This document shows, piece by piece, positions 35,298-47,784 of a stretch of DNA of 64,000 nucleotides (positions are counted from its first letter, which is position 1; each line of letters opens with the position of its first letter). This DNA comes from Sambucus nigra (lineage: Eukaryota > Streptophyta > Magnoliopsida > Dipsacales > Adoxaceae). The notes under the pieces were generated by a model. The model had not been told where the DNA came from. It ran no database searches and saw only the letters and a program-made list of their open reading frames with translations. The stretch is from positions 267,949,111-268,013,110 of the forward strand of contig OX422219.1 of NCBI GenBank assembly GCA_949130495.1, in the 5' to 3' direction. The translations under genes were made by a program, and so were the position numbers.

Positions 35298-37116
35298 CTA
35301 TTCTTCTTCCCTTTCCCCTTCCTCCTGTTCTTCCCGCTACTATTACTCACCTCTCTATCCTCCCCCACCCTTTTATGTGCCAGTTCGTCCACTAGGGTAA
35401 CCCGCAACGTAAGAGCAGTAGGGGGAGGCGTCATATCCGTGTCTCTCTCCATGCAGACTGCACTGAAGGAGTTAGATAAAGGAATAGGAGGAACGCTATA
35501 CTGTACAGGACTACCAACATCATACTTCATCTCATCATTAGCACTACACAACACAATGGCAGTGCTTGGGTTCTTCTCAGCATTGCCCATGCACGAAGTC
35601 TCTCCCACTTCTATCACAGGGCTGACACCAACTTTCATCTTCTTGATGACCTGAGTCCATCCACTAACATTACTGGTGGGAGCCTTACTAGCATGTGGGT
35701 TAGTGACCTTGTTACCACCCTCATCTTTATTTTTGGGGCATCCACTAAGCCTGTGACCAAACACGAGGCAATGTGTGCATGAGGGAGGTTTGGCTTGGAA
35801 TTCCACTTTAACCACAGCAATAGTGCCAACTTCCATCACCACATTAACTCTTGAAGGATAAGTCTCCTTAGCCTCCACATCAATACATATACAGGCAAAG
35901 GTAATCCTGTTCATTTTTTCCGTCATCGCATCAGCATACAATGGGAGACCCACGGAGCTGGCAACATAACTGAGACCCTCCTCAGTCCAAAGTTGCACTG
36001 GGATATCAAAAAATTTAACCCACATAGGTATCTTCTTCATCGTAACCTTATCAAAACAAAAGTTTGGTTGCCATTTTTTGAGAATGATGGCGATTCTCGC
36101 AAAGTGCCACGGCCCATTATCTATCACCTCATCCCTCTGTGTAGGATTATCAAAGAGAAAGAAGTAGAATCCCTTATCATGCGCAATGACCTTGGTTAGA
36201 CCTCACTTCCCCCATAGTTTAAACGCCACTGTGTTCACCATGGAAAATGGCAGTTTAGTCCCCAAAAAATACCCCACCATACTATTCTCCCAACGTCCAT
36301 GACCTCCGTTTGCCACCTCGACTGGTGGAGTAACAGTGATAATGGAGTCGATCACAGCAGGTTGGTGATAAGAGAGTCGGAGCTTAGGTTTATTCTTGGT
36401 AGCAGTAACTGAGCTTCATGTTTTGCCCACTTGGGTAGGGCCAGCCACACTAGGAGTAGACATCCCATCATCCTTGTTTCTATCAGTACACAGTCCAGCT
36501 TAATCCGTACAATCATCAATCTTGTCATGGGACGTTATGGAGTTGGTAGCACCAACTACCTTACCCCTGTCAGATATATTGAGCCCTATGCCAACAGGAC
36601 CTTCCACACACTGTTCGCCAACAGCCCTTCCCACCGCCACAGGAGAGTTGGTACCAGTTCCTCTCCGATCATCGGAACGTCTAAAGTTCATGACATCCTC
36701 TTGGGTAAACCCCTTGCTTCTGAGGAACTCCCAACAAACATTATTCACATCAGCCACAACTTCCAATCCACTCACCTTTTTATTAACCATGGCATGATCT
36801 CCCTAGAGACCACAACCTGTCCTTCTTCAATCTCCAAAGCTCTTGAAGAGAGATCGACCATAGAGTCAGCAGGGATTCCATCACTTTTGTAAGGAACAAC
36901 CTCCATCGTGTGACCTACGAGGGTGTTGGGAGCACCGCCTAGAGCATCAACAACTGGCGTACCACGTGCAGCAATGCGAGTCACCTTCAGTTGTGAATGG
37001 CACTCGATCACCATCATATCGGCACGCAAACAGGGCACACTACCATCGGGCACAGTCAACGAGTTTTTAAGGTTTTGCAGAAGCCCCAAAGGGCGTGGGG
37101 CTTGCACACCGGCCAT
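35294..37116 (-). pseudogene. LINE-2 ORF1, gag-like RNA-binding protein
   Basis: Begins MAGVQAPRPLGLLQNLKNSL at the 5' end of the element. A polar, poorly conserved region is followed by a DUF4283-type domain: VNTVAFKLWGK near 36235, NGPWHFARIAIIL, MKKIPMWVKFFDIPVQLW and GLPLYADAMTEKMNR. A CCHC zinc knuckle, CTHCLVFGHRLSGC, lies near 35760. The C-terminus is basic (RRKGKGKKNR). Such proteins bind LINE RNA and act as chaperone in the particle. The frame is broken near 36780 and near 36490, and there is a stop at about 36200, but the last 278 codons are intact and end in a TGA that overlaps the ORF2 ATG. Confidence 0.88.
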
Positions 37117-37121
37117 ACTAG

Positions 37122-37238
<117 letters not shown>

Positions 37239-38780
37239 TTAACGGGCTTACCTGATGTTTCTAATGTTTCTAATGGTGTTTTCTCTGTCTCTAAGCTCCA
37301 TACAAAGTTGAACAAAAAAACTCTATACAAAGATGAACAAAAAAAAAAATACCCAAAGACAAATCAAATCAAAAATCTTACCGGGACTAAGTGGTTAACC
37401 GGTGTTTGAGAGAGAGTGTCAGAGAGAAATGGGTATTCCCCCTCTCTTTTGCTATGCGTTTGAGAGCCGATGTTCGAGAGAGAGAAAGAGAGAAAGGGGG
37501 ATATCAGGTTTATGTGAGAGGAGGGAGTAGGAGAAAAGTGGGTCAAATATAATTCTACCCTTTATTTTGAATTTTAAAAAAGAGCGGAAGATAAATAATA
37601 GTCTAAGAAAAGAGGGGGAACTCAAATGATAGAGGGGTAAAAGAGGTAATCGAAAAAAACTCATTAGATGACATCATCAAGTAAGCTTATGGCATACATA
37701 AGTTTTATACTTTATTTTATATATATAAAGTAATTGACAATAAATATATCGGAATAAACAGTTCAAAACAGAAAAGATAAAACAATTGAACCATACGTCA
37801 ATTATTCAATTTTATTTAGGGAACCATGTACGCTCTAATACCCAGATAAACATATAGTGTTACCAAATGTTTCCACCCGAAAACAACACAGATAGAAAAT
37901 CATGATCTCTAGAACAACGCCTTGTTTAGGGCACACTAGCGATAAACCAACTGGGGAGGTACCACCCAAATATTTCCACCCGGTAGTCAAGGCCAACATA
38001 GTAAGAGAGTTTCCATAGGCGAAATCAAAATTTTTAGAATTTAAATCAGATGTTTATATCGAGAGATATACACGTATAAGAAATGACGGAATCATCGGTA
38101 TCAGATGTATTTTGAGAATAAAAGCATTTCACAAAATATATATAGTTTGAATAATATCATATAATTGAAATGTACAAGGAATGTCAGAGTACTCACCTGG
38201 AACAGAAGTTCAAAGTTACAGGTACCGAGTCTTGGATCACTTGTTAATTCTTAAGACGAAACTTCTTATTAAACTTTCTTGTATTTTCTCTCACTATTTT
38301 TCTCTGATCTTTGGAATGGATTTCGTGTAAGAACTAATCCTAAGGCCTCTATTTAAAATTTCCCAAAGTTATCTGGGTGATGACACGTGTTCTGGTGACT
38401 AAGCGTTCATTTTGGTGAGTCGGCGTTAGCGTGTCGCGTAATGGGGTTGTCTTGCAGTCTTAATTCACTAGATGGTGACACGTGTTTTAAGTTTCTCTAA
38501 TTTCATAACATTTGTTTGTTCCATCCTTTAAAGCTGACATGTGTACGGTGGAGGTGTCAAAACCAGGAACGAGGTGTCAAGCACGAGGTGTAAAGTTATT
38601 AGGGCATAAGGGTCATTTTCAATATTTATTAGAGGTCCTTGAAAATATTTTATTTAAAAAATGTTCCTTTTTTATATTTTTATTTTAGTCCCTATAACTT
38701 TCTTTATTTAAAATAAAGTCCCTAAACTCTCCTAAAATTATATTTTCTACACCAAAACTTATCATTTTGTTTAGGATATG
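37239..38780. other. no gene; possible LTR remnant on the minus strand
   Basis: No protein is recognisable. The first 450 bases are rich in GAGAGA and short purine runs. From about 37850 to 38380 the sequence has features seen in long Gypsy LTRs read on the minus strand, including a CCAGGTGAGTACTCTGAC segment at 38190-38207. The right end at 38781 is the duplicated target of the solo LTR. It may be the distal part of the 3' LTR of Gypsy A, but I could not align it to the intact LTRs at 45 and 53 kb. Confidence 0.3.
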
Positions 38781-38785
38781 CTATA

Positions 38786-40417
38786 TGTTGGAACACGAGG
38801 ACCCCTAATTTTAAAAAACTCACTTTAATTTCCTATAAGTGCAGAATAAAAATGGTTACTAACAAAATTTAATTTTCCAAAATTTATTTAATTTTCTTTT
38901 CTTTAAAAGATGGAAAATTATAGTGAAAACAAATTTTAATTTCTTAAAACAAATTAAAATTAAACACTACAAAGTGAATTAAAGTAAACACACACACACT
39001 TTAATTTCACTCAAACCAAATTAATTTTATTATCAATATTAAATAATTTAGGCAAGAATATTATACAATTAATTTAGCACCGACTTGAATTCAATTAACT
39101 TACACATACCCAAACATATTTTAGAACCAAATTAAGCAAGATTGCAAATTAAACCAAATTTTATATTTTTAACCTAAGCATGTGTTCTAGGTGAGTTAAA
39201 CAAGATAAAAGAAATAATATCACTATGCGGCGATGTACGAGGAAAACCCAAATGAAAAAAACCTCGGACGACCCTGGCCTAACAAATTCACTAGATATGG
39301 TTTTACAGTTACAAGAAAAAAGACTTACTACACTCGACCTGGCTCCCTTCAAGCCCCGACGCTTCTTCTTGCAAATACCTACGTCTAGCAAATAACTCTA
39401 AAATCCACCGAAATCTTGGAGTCCACCAATAGACGCACAACCCACCGTCAACCACACATGGTGCTTTTCACCATGTGAGAACACCGCAGCGAAACAAATG
39501 TCTTTCTTTCGAGGGTAGTGAAGAAACGCAAACAATCTCCTTCAAATGATTGAGAATAAAACCGGTGCCAAACTATCTCCAACAAAGATATATATAGAGA
39601 GAGAACTTGGATAGCAACTAAACAAATATTTTGGGTGTAAAACACTTAGTTTTGTTCTAAATATTAAGAATTTTTAACAAAAACTAAAGGAACTTTTTCT
39701 TGGAAGAATAATGGTTTCAAAAACTCTCTAAGTGATGGAAAAAGTTGTTTCCCGCACTAGTTTTATCATGTAAAAGGTTAGTGGGAAAGGTGGGAAACTG
39801 GGAAAAACTGGAAAAATAACTGATCCCATTGAAATCTCATTCGAACGAGTTGGTTCGAATGAAACTTCTAATGAGAAAATAGAAAAAAATTCTGAAATCT
39901 CGTTTGAAATCTAGTTTGTATGAGGTTGTTCGAATGAGGTCGTTCGAACGAGGTCGTTCGAATGAATTTTTTAATGAGATTTCATGCCATGTTCTAGTGG
40001 ATTTTGATACGAACGCGTGGCCGCCAGTTTTGTATTTTTCTGATTTTTTTTGGATTTGATATGATTTTTCTACGGAAAGGTGTCCGAGAACAAAATCTTT
40101 AGAACTATGAATTCACAAAAAAATTAACAAAAGAATACTAACACCCAAATTAAATTTCCAAGCTCATATATATATATATATATATATTATTAATTCATTC
40201 ATACGTTTAGGAGACATTGAAATCCACACGTTGATGACGTGAAACTTGACACGAAAATAGGCAATGATGTGCTTTAAAATTCTGGTCCGCTACGTCTTTA
40301 ACTCCTCAAACACGTCATAGGCTTGATAGGGAAAACTTCTATCCTATGACTCAAATCATTTTGTCCGGAATTGAGCCAACACTACATAAGACACAATTAG
40401 AAATTTGTCTCCTTATA
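38786..40417 (-). mobile_element. solo Copia-like LTR with CTATA target duplication
   Basis: A 1,632-bp LTR with no internal region. On the minus strand it starts TATAAGGAGACAAATTTC (a substitution in the expected TG) and ends CGTGTTCCAACA. CTATA stands on both sides (38781-38785 and 40418-40422). The opening matches the plus-strand LTR at 10.9 kb. Downstream it has GTAGTAAGTC, TTTTTTCTTGTAACTG and CACCTAGAACACATGC, a layout usual for large Copia LTRs. A dense cluster of TTCGAACGA motifs lies at 39835-39970. A solo LTR is the expected product of recombination between the two LTRs of one element. It is inserted in the 3' LTR of Gypsy A. Confidence 0.8.
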
Positions 40418-40422
40418 CTATA

Positions 40423-40844
40423 AGACCTTGATTTAATCCATTTTGATGAAGAAGGAGGTTATTTCAAAGTGTTTAAGTCGGCCAAACCCGCATCCCCTTC
40501 CAACCAATCAAAATATAACACATGGTGTGATAATAAGACAAAATACGACTTAATATATGGACAAATTTGCCTTTATTTCGTAATTTCGGCATAACTTCTT
40601 GCTCAATACAACTTTTTAGCTTTAACCTCAAGTCAATTGTTATATTATAATGGTCAAAACTAGTCTCTAATATAACCATTCCTACCGAAAACATTAAAAT
40701 TTTATGTTTGTAACTAATTTGATATTTCATGATTTATGAATGGAGGATTAGACTAAAAATAATAAATTAACATTATCCATATCACATAGTAAATAATACA
40801 ATATTTAAAACTATATATGAACATAGAAAAGTGGGGTCATTACA
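40423..40844 (-). mobile_element. 3' LTR of Gypsy A, 5' portion
   Basis: On the minus strand it starts TGTAATGACCCC, right after an AAGGAGGGTAGGA polypurine tract. It aligns loosely with the first 450 bases of the intact LTR ending at 47736: shared blocks include AAGTCGGCC, CCAACCAATCAAA, CATAACTTCTT, GGTCAAAACTAGTCTC and TTTCATGATTTATGAA. By eye the two are only about 70 percent alike, too different for the two LTRs of one recent element. Confidence 0.7.
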
Positions 40845-40904
40845 TCCTACCCTCCTTATAAAAAGTTTGGTCCCCAAACTTTACTTACATTAATTTTCAA
40901 AAAG

Positions 40905-42110
40905 GTATGAATATTGCTCCGCTATTTCATCTTGCCTCTACCATGTTTCTTCTTCAATAGTATGATTACGCCATAATACTTTGACGAGTGGAATTACCTT
41001 CGTTCGTAATATTTTCTCTTTATGGTCCGAAATTTCTACTAGATTCTCAATATAGGATAAATCTTCGCTAATTGAAGAGATTCATGACTTAAGATATGTG
41101 TAGGATCTAGGACGTATTTCTTCAGCATTGACAATTGAAACACATTATGCACACTAAAGAGTTCTGGGGGCAAAGCTATTCTATAAGCAACAACTCCTAT
41201 CCTTTCAAGGATTTCAAAAGGACCTATGCGTCTTGGACTTAATTTCCCTTTCTTCCCAAATCGGATTACTCCATTTGTTGGTGATACTCGCAAGAACACA
41301 TAATCTCCTCTGTGGAATTCTAACTGTCGGTGGCAATTATCGATATAACTCTTTTGACGGTTTGAGCGACTCGAAATCGGTCTTGTATCAATTGCACCTT
41401 CTCTGGTATGATATGAATTAATTATGGTCCTAATAATTTTGTTTCTCCAAATTATACCTAACATGCAGGGGACGACACCTTCTACCATAGAGTGCCTTAT
41501 ACGGAGCCATTTGAATACTTGATTGATAACTATTCTTAAATGAAAATTCTACTAATAATAAATGATAATCGCAATTCCCATTCATATCAAGTACACATGT
41601 CCTAAGCATATACTACAAGGTTTTAATGGTTCCCTCAGATTGTCCATCTGTTTGAGGATGAAAAGTGGTGCTCAAATTCAATTGTGTTCCCACATCGTCT
41701 TGTAGGCTTTTCCAAAAGTGAGACACAAATCTAGGGCCACGATCAGAAATAATTAAAACGGGAGTTCCATGAAGACTAATAATTTCCCGCATGTACAGCT
41801 TAGCTAACTTTTCTAAAGAATGGGTAATCTTAATGTCAAGAAAAAGAGAAGATTTAGTTAACCTATCAATAATTACCCAAATTTAATCATTACCGTTTGA
41901 ACTCCTTGGTAAACATGCCACAAAATCCATAGTAATATGTTCCCGTTTCCACTCCGGGATTGGTAGGGGTTGTAGTAATCCTGATGGTTTCTGACGTTCA
42001 GCTTTTACTTGTTGACAAACCAAATACTGAGATATAAATTTTTGATGTTCAACTATCTCCCTTTTCATGTTATTCCACCAAAACACGTCTCGAATATCCT
42101 TATACATTTT
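40905..42110 (-). pseudogene. Gypsy A integrase with chromodomain remnant
   Basis: Decayed integrase region of pol. The zinc-binding end shows YKDIRDVFWWNNMKREI and YLVCQQVKAERQKPSG, then WKREHITMDFVACLP leading into the core. The core (about 41490-41880) is broken, though remnants of the DDE region are present in other frames. The C-terminal segment has HRGDYVFLRVSP, RFGKKGKLSPRRIGPFEIL and SVHNVFQLSMLKKYV. Beyond 41039, read through stops, VEISDHKEKILRTKVIPL and NHTIEEETW-like residues mark a chromodomain, as in Tekay/Del chromoviruses. Inactive. Confidence 0.85.
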
Positions 42111-42508
42111 TGTACATCCAGGATGAAATGCGATACTTGAGTAATGACTTTCCTCTTAAATTTTCCTCTTTAGTTGGACATCACATGGCACACACACTCT
42201 ATTTCCAAACCATTATATATCATCTTATATCACAAATTAAATCCTATTCCATTAATAACTTCTTATCTAACCTTCTTTAGTTATGGGTCATTTACTTGTG
42301 CAATTTTGATCCTTTCCATCAACATGGGTTGTACTTTTAAGTTTGCGATTATTCCTCCTTTTATTATAAATATGTATATCTATTTCCATACTTCTCAAAT
42401 CCTTCAATAGTGCTTACTGGCTTGTGATAAGACATTCTAATTTTGTTATAGATTTCCTACTTAAAGCATCAACTACTTTATTAGCTTTCCCGGGTGATAA
42501 TGAATATT

Positions 42509-43700
42509 CTAATCATAATCCTTCATTAATTTTAACCACCTCCGTTGTCTCATGTTTAATTCTTTTTGGGTAAAAATATATTTCAAACTCTTATGATCTG
42601 TATAAATCTCACAAGTCTCACCATAAAAATAATGTCTCCAAATTTGAAGAGAAAAAATTATAGATGTTAATTCTAGGTCATGGGTTGGATAATTTTGTTC
42701 ATGTGGTTTTAACTGCCTCGAGGCATAAGCTACTAGTTTTCCATTTTGCTTTAGCACACATCCCAAACCATTTCTATAAGCATCACTATAAATCACAAAT
42801 ACCCCTTTCCCAGAAGGAATAGTCCAAATTGGGGCAGTTACTAATCGATTATTAAGTTCTTGAAAACTATTCTCAACTTCCTCAGACAATTCATATTTAA
42901 CCTTCTTTTGGGTTAACCTAGATAGAGGTTTGGAAATACTAGAAAATACTTCAACGAATCTTCGATAATAACCTGTTAATCTAAGAAAACTATGAATCTA
43001 CATCACATTAGTTTGTCTAGGCCACCCTTGTATAGCCACGATCCTTTGAGGGCCAACCAATGGTTCTTCCTTAGAAATGAAATGTACAGGAAAAGAGATG
43101 ATGGGTAACCAAAATTCACACTTTTTAATTTCGCATATAATTTCTCCTTCCTAAGAATTTGTAATACTGTCTCTAAATGCTTTTCGTATTCTTCAATACT
43201 TTTGGAATAAATAAGGATGTCATCAATGAAAAAAACCACACACTGATCCAAATACTTCTTAAACAATCTATTCAATATATCCATAAAAGAGGATGGTGCA
43301 TTAGTTAGTCCAAGTGGCATCACAAGAAATTCATAATGACCATATCTAGTACGAAAAGCTGATTTTGAAATATCATCTTCCTTAATCATCAATTGGTGAA
43401 AGCGTGACCTAAGGTAAATCTTTGAAAATACTTGTGCACCTTGAAGTTGGTCAAACAAATAATGTATATGAGGTAAGGGGTATTTATTCTCGATAGTCAC
43501 CTTATTTAGTTCACAATAATCTATACATAACCCCATCATCCCATCCTTTTTTTAACAAATAACACCGGAGCACCCCAAGGGGATACACTTGGTCAAATAA
43601 GAACATTTTCTAACAAATCTTGTAATTGAACTTTTAATTCCCTTAATTCTAAAGGTGCCATACGATAAGGTGGTTTCGAGATTGGTATAGTTCCAGGAAT
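42509..43700 (-). pseudogene. Gypsy A reverse transcriptase and RNase H
   Basis: Reverse transcriptase blocks: [39 protein letters not shown] and catalytic [12 protein letters not shown], with the D-D pair intact. The conserved KIDLRSGYHQL-type motif is altered to [11 protein letters not shown], losing its Asp. RNase H follows with [25 protein letters not shown] and [11 protein letters not shown], keeping three acidic positions. Frame breaks at about 42900-43000 and 43540 separate the parts. Confidence 0.88.
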
Positions 43701-43951
43701 AACGTCAATCGTAAACTCTATTTCTCATTTAGGAGGAAGAATGGGTCAATCATCTGGAAAATGTTTAGTTATCTACTATACTAGGTCTTTCGTTTCCAAA
43801 GTTATAACAATTGCAAGGAACCCTTGACATCCGTTCTTAAGAAAACTACAAGCTTGTATTGCAGAGATAATACGCATGGGAGATAGGGGGCCAATTCCTT
43901 CAAAACTGAATTCTGGTAGGTTAGGGAGTTGGAAGTAACTCTCTTCTCAAA

Positions 43952-44332
43952 TCAATCTACTTTAGCATGATATGATGCTAACCAATCAATCACCAAAATG
44001 ACTTCGAAGTCTTTTATGTCTAACACTATCAAATAAGTGAATAGCTTATGACTACTAACATCTATAGGGCAAGACTTATATACTAATGTTTCGGTCAATA
44101 ACTCACCCGAATGAGTAAAAATGTGTATGCTATTATTCAAGGGTTCGGACATATTAGGAAAGCGGTTAACAAAACACATAGAAAAAATTGAATGGGAAGA
44201 ACCAGGATCTATTAAAAGTTGAAAAGGTTGAGCACATATAGAAAGTGTACCTGACACTACTGCGTTAGAAGCTTGGGTATCAGAAAGTGAAAAAATTCTA
44301 CCATGTCTTCCTTGGTCCTTCTTTTCACCCAA
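43952..44332 (-). pseudogene. Gypsy A aspartic protease
   Basis: Retroviral-type protease domain. The active-site loop reads LLIDPGSSHSIFS, with DPGS in place of the usual DSGS or DTGS. Near the C-terminus FEVILVIDWLASYHA corresponds to the ILGMDWL motif, with Gly changed to Val. A CGQKGHQIKDCP knuckle stands just upstream near 44370 as the end of gag. Only this fragment is open. Confidence 0.8.
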
Positions 44333-44589
44333 AGGCTATATCAGAATCCTTTTTGGGGCTGGGCAATCTTTTATCTGATGTCCTTTCTGTCCACATATAA
44401 AATAAGCTCATGTATCCTTGTAACAAGGTCGTCCTCCATGCATCTTCCCATATCACTAACATATCGTATAATTAAACTGTTTATTATCACTAGCCCCCAA
44501 TAATGGATGTACTCCGAAAATTATTTCTAATATCTGGGCTCTTCCCTATTTCTTCCCCAGACTTCCTATTTCCATCTCTAATTCGATTG

Positions 44590-45240
44590 TACTACTAACC
44601 ATCCATTTCGGCTAGTGTAGCCCTAGACACAACATCACTAAACAATGTCAACTTTAGGATGGAATTTCGACTACGAATACTCATCCTTAACCCACGTTCA
44701 AACATTTTGGATTTTAAAATATCAGTTTTCACAATATAAGGTACAAAATGGGATAACTTAGTAAACTTTGCAACGTATTGACTAACCGTCATAGTCCCTT
44801 GCACTAGACTCATGAACTAAGCTAACATTTCATCTTTCACAGTTTTAGGGATATATTTCTCATAAAAGTTCACAAAGAAGTCATTTCAACCTATTTAAGT
44901 ATTCCTCTCCTCTTATATTCTCTTAGTCATTCTCCACTAATGTTCGACTTCACCTTCTAACATAAACGTTGCAAATGAAACCCTTTTTTCATAGGTACAC
45001 AACATCGAGCATCTTCTCCAGTTGCCTGGTCTGTTGTTCTTCCATCTGAGCCAAAAATCTAGCTTGCTGCTCTGCCATTAGCGTCATAGCACGTGCCATT
45101 TTTTGCATATCTGTCAGTTGTTCTGGCTCGGGTCCCACATTTATCTGAACAGGTTGCTCAACCTCCGCTTCTGCTGGAATATTTGAAGCCTCGCCTTCTA
45201 ATCTCACATTTACATTCCCTTGTTCCATTCTCTTATATCT
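44590..45240 (-). pseudogene. Gypsy A gag, chimeric with B-type leader
   Basis: The 5' part (45005-45240) begins MEQGNVNVRLEGEASNIP and is nearly identical in DNA to the gag start of element B. Beyond about 45005 the sequence diverges sharply. The later part, with GTMTVSQYVAKFTKLSHFV, MFERGLRMSIRSR and VVSRATLAEMDG, is an A-type gag only distantly related to B. Stops interrupt the middle at 44820-44990. Confidence 0.75.
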
Positions 45241-45374
45241 GAAATGAATCAAAGATATAACAACATGCAGATATACATATCTTTCCTAACATAATCGTTA
45301 GTATCAAATAAAATATATTTCTAACATTCACTGCTAAATCTAGACTCTTCTCACTCCAGAACCTCTAAAAACTA

Positions 45375-45387
45375 GGCTTTGATACCA
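45375..45387 (-). promoter_or_regulatory. primer binding site of Gypsy A
   Basis: Minus-strand TGGTATCAAAGCC lies six bases from the LTR end. It matches initiator-methionine tRNA priming (TGGTATCAGAGC) with one substitution. Confidence 0.8.
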
Positions 45388-45392
45388 AAAGC

Positions 45393-47736
45393 TGACACAC
45401 CCCAACCCAGTTACTTATAATTAAGTTTGAAAGTCAAAGTGAGTCAAACCATAATTAATCTAACCAAACCATAATCACGAGTTTTGATTTCAGAGTCATC
45501 ATTGTAAATCCATATAACTAAAAACCTTTTTACAACATCAGAGTAATCATGTCCATAAAAATTTTCTTGAAGGATAAGTTAACTTAATTACATCATTTAC
45601 ATTTACACAAAATCATAGTTTCTCCCATTCCTGGTTAACCCAACCCGACCTCCTAGATTTGGCAGTGACATCGCGTTAGCTGAAAAAATTGTGAACATAC
45701 GAACCGTGAGCAAATAGCCCAGTGAATGCATCACTACTATACTACTGCATGAATTTAAGTGCAATAAATCATGTTCATATACTTATGTATTAACTTATCC
45801 GTCTCATTCATAATGAATGACCAACTTTTCCAAATCATGATTCACATATCCTGTCTAAATAGACAATTCTCCCCCATTCCTGGTCGAGGAGTAACCCCTT
45901 GTCATTAATAGACAAATCTTCCCCATTCCTGGTCGAGGAGTAACCCCTCATTTTGTTAAACCGAAATGAAAAATTTCATATTCATTATATTATGATCATA
46001 TCAATAACACGATACAAATATCTATTTCCAGTGAGTACACTCACCTTGGTTGACAACTATGTATTCACGTTTCCTTCTAGTGGAGCTGAAATGGGTTGAT
46101 TATACCTTACACCTGTCAATCCAACTAAATCAGTATTGAACCTCAATCATAAATATTATCCTAACATAATTATGTAACTTTCCATGACTATACATCAACA
46201 ATATAATTCCAATTAAGTCGCATGCCATAAAATATAAGTAAAGGCAAAACAATGATATACATGTTGATAAAGTTATGGACATTCAACCGTAGGAAATAAA
46301 TTATAAGGAATTTATAACCAAAGTCAAGTAAACATTAAATTATACTTCTCAATGTATATACACATGAAACATGTACTCAAAGTACTCTTTGTAAGGACGA
46401 AATACAAACATTCATTCAAGGGGTATCCAGTATGGCCTGAAATTATTGTCTTACATACTTAATCATCCTATATTCCTAAATTGTATAAATACAGGGGTCC
46501 AACCTTGTCAATATGAAAACATATATGAATATACTTTCTGGTACAAGTGACGGTGTAATTTTTCAAGCTTCCTAGAGCAAGTTATCTCCATTTCTTTACA
46601 ACAGAAGAAATCTGCCCAACAAACTCCTCTATTGTTCCTTCAACTTCCAAGAATTTTCATAATTTTTCTCGAGAATAACTTTCCATGAGTTTCAATATAT
46701 TTTTATTAAACATACTGAATAGTACAGAATTAAAGTTTCATAATTTTTTGACTTCATTTGCTATCTCAAAAGCTTGACTAAACTCAGGGCATACCGAAAT
46801 GAAGTATAAAAACAGAAACCATGTACCGACTTGAAATCATCATTACGGCCTAACCACAAGGAGATAAATTCTAATTTTCAGATATGATATGAATATATGA
46901 GTCTACTTTCATATACAATTGGAATTTCTCAATTACATTAAGAACAAAAAGAGATATTCAAGTTTGAATACAAAGGGTTTCAATACAAAGTAATTTTTTA
47001 AGGGTTTATGCATTCAACTTAACTTAAACTTGCATATATGCATACATATGCACCCAAGCATGAAAGGTCAATAAACAAATCAAGGATTTATATCATATAA
47101 ATCATAAATATATTAAAAATAACAAGATTTGCAACTAGGATTACCTTCGAGACGTTTACGTAATTTCTACGGATTTTTCTACACTTTTTCTCCTCACTTT
47201 TCATCCTAAACTTCTACCTTCTCTTTCCTCAAGCTAACAACACTCTTCAAACTGAACCTAGGGTTTGTTTTGATGAAGAAATATGTTAGAGGGAGAGTTT
47301 TAAGTCGGCCAAGGCTTCCTCCCAAGCCAACCAATCAAATTAAACCATTTGGTTTAATAAAAGACAATTTACTACTTAGAGGGAATTGACAGATTTGCCC
47401 CTTGTTCGTAATTTTGGCCTAACTTCTTACTCGCACATCCGTTTGATGCACCATTTGTTTTGTTAAAACCCTAACTCACATGTATACAACTATATAGTTT
47501 TTTACCTCAAGTCAAATGTAATGTTATAAGGGTCAAAACTAGTCTCTGACAGGGACATTTCTACCGAAAACAACAAAATTTGTGTTCGTAAATAATTCGA
47601 CCTTTCATGATTTATGAAAGTAGGATTATAATAAACACAATTAATTAACATTAGATATACTAATAACACATTATTCATATCACATAAGATAAGCATGATT
47701 TAAATATAATTTATCATAATTATATTCGGGTTGTCA
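45393..47736 (-). mobile_element. LTR shared by Gypsy A (5') and Gypsy B (3')
   Basis: 2,344 bases, on the minus strand starting TGACAACCCG and ending GGGGTGTGTCA. It is very close to the LTR at 52.6-54.9 kb: about 4 differences in the first 135 bases compared. On its left lie the primer binding site and gag of A; on its right lie the polypurine tract and pol end of B. It therefore serves as 5' LTR of one and 3' LTR of the other. A 53-base unit containing CCCCATTCCTGGTCGAGGAG is duplicated in tandem at about 45870-45955. Confidence 0.93.
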
Positions 47737-47784
47737 CAACTTCCTCCCCTTAGAAAATTTCGTCCCCGAAATTTAATATAAAGG

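Larger units (their letters stand above)
31548..37121 (-). mobile_element. LINE-2, nearly full-length L1-like element
   Basis: A 5.57-kb minus-strand non-LTR retrotransposon with both ORFs, a short 3' untranslated region and an A-tail of about eight bases, bounded by an 18-bp target duplication. The first ATG lies only five bases from the 5' boundary, so either the 5' untranslated region is very short or the 5' end is slightly truncated. Unlike LINE-1 it has no RNase H after the zf-RVT region, so the two belong to different LINE lineages. The insertion is in the 3' flank of LINE-1. Confidence 0.93.
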
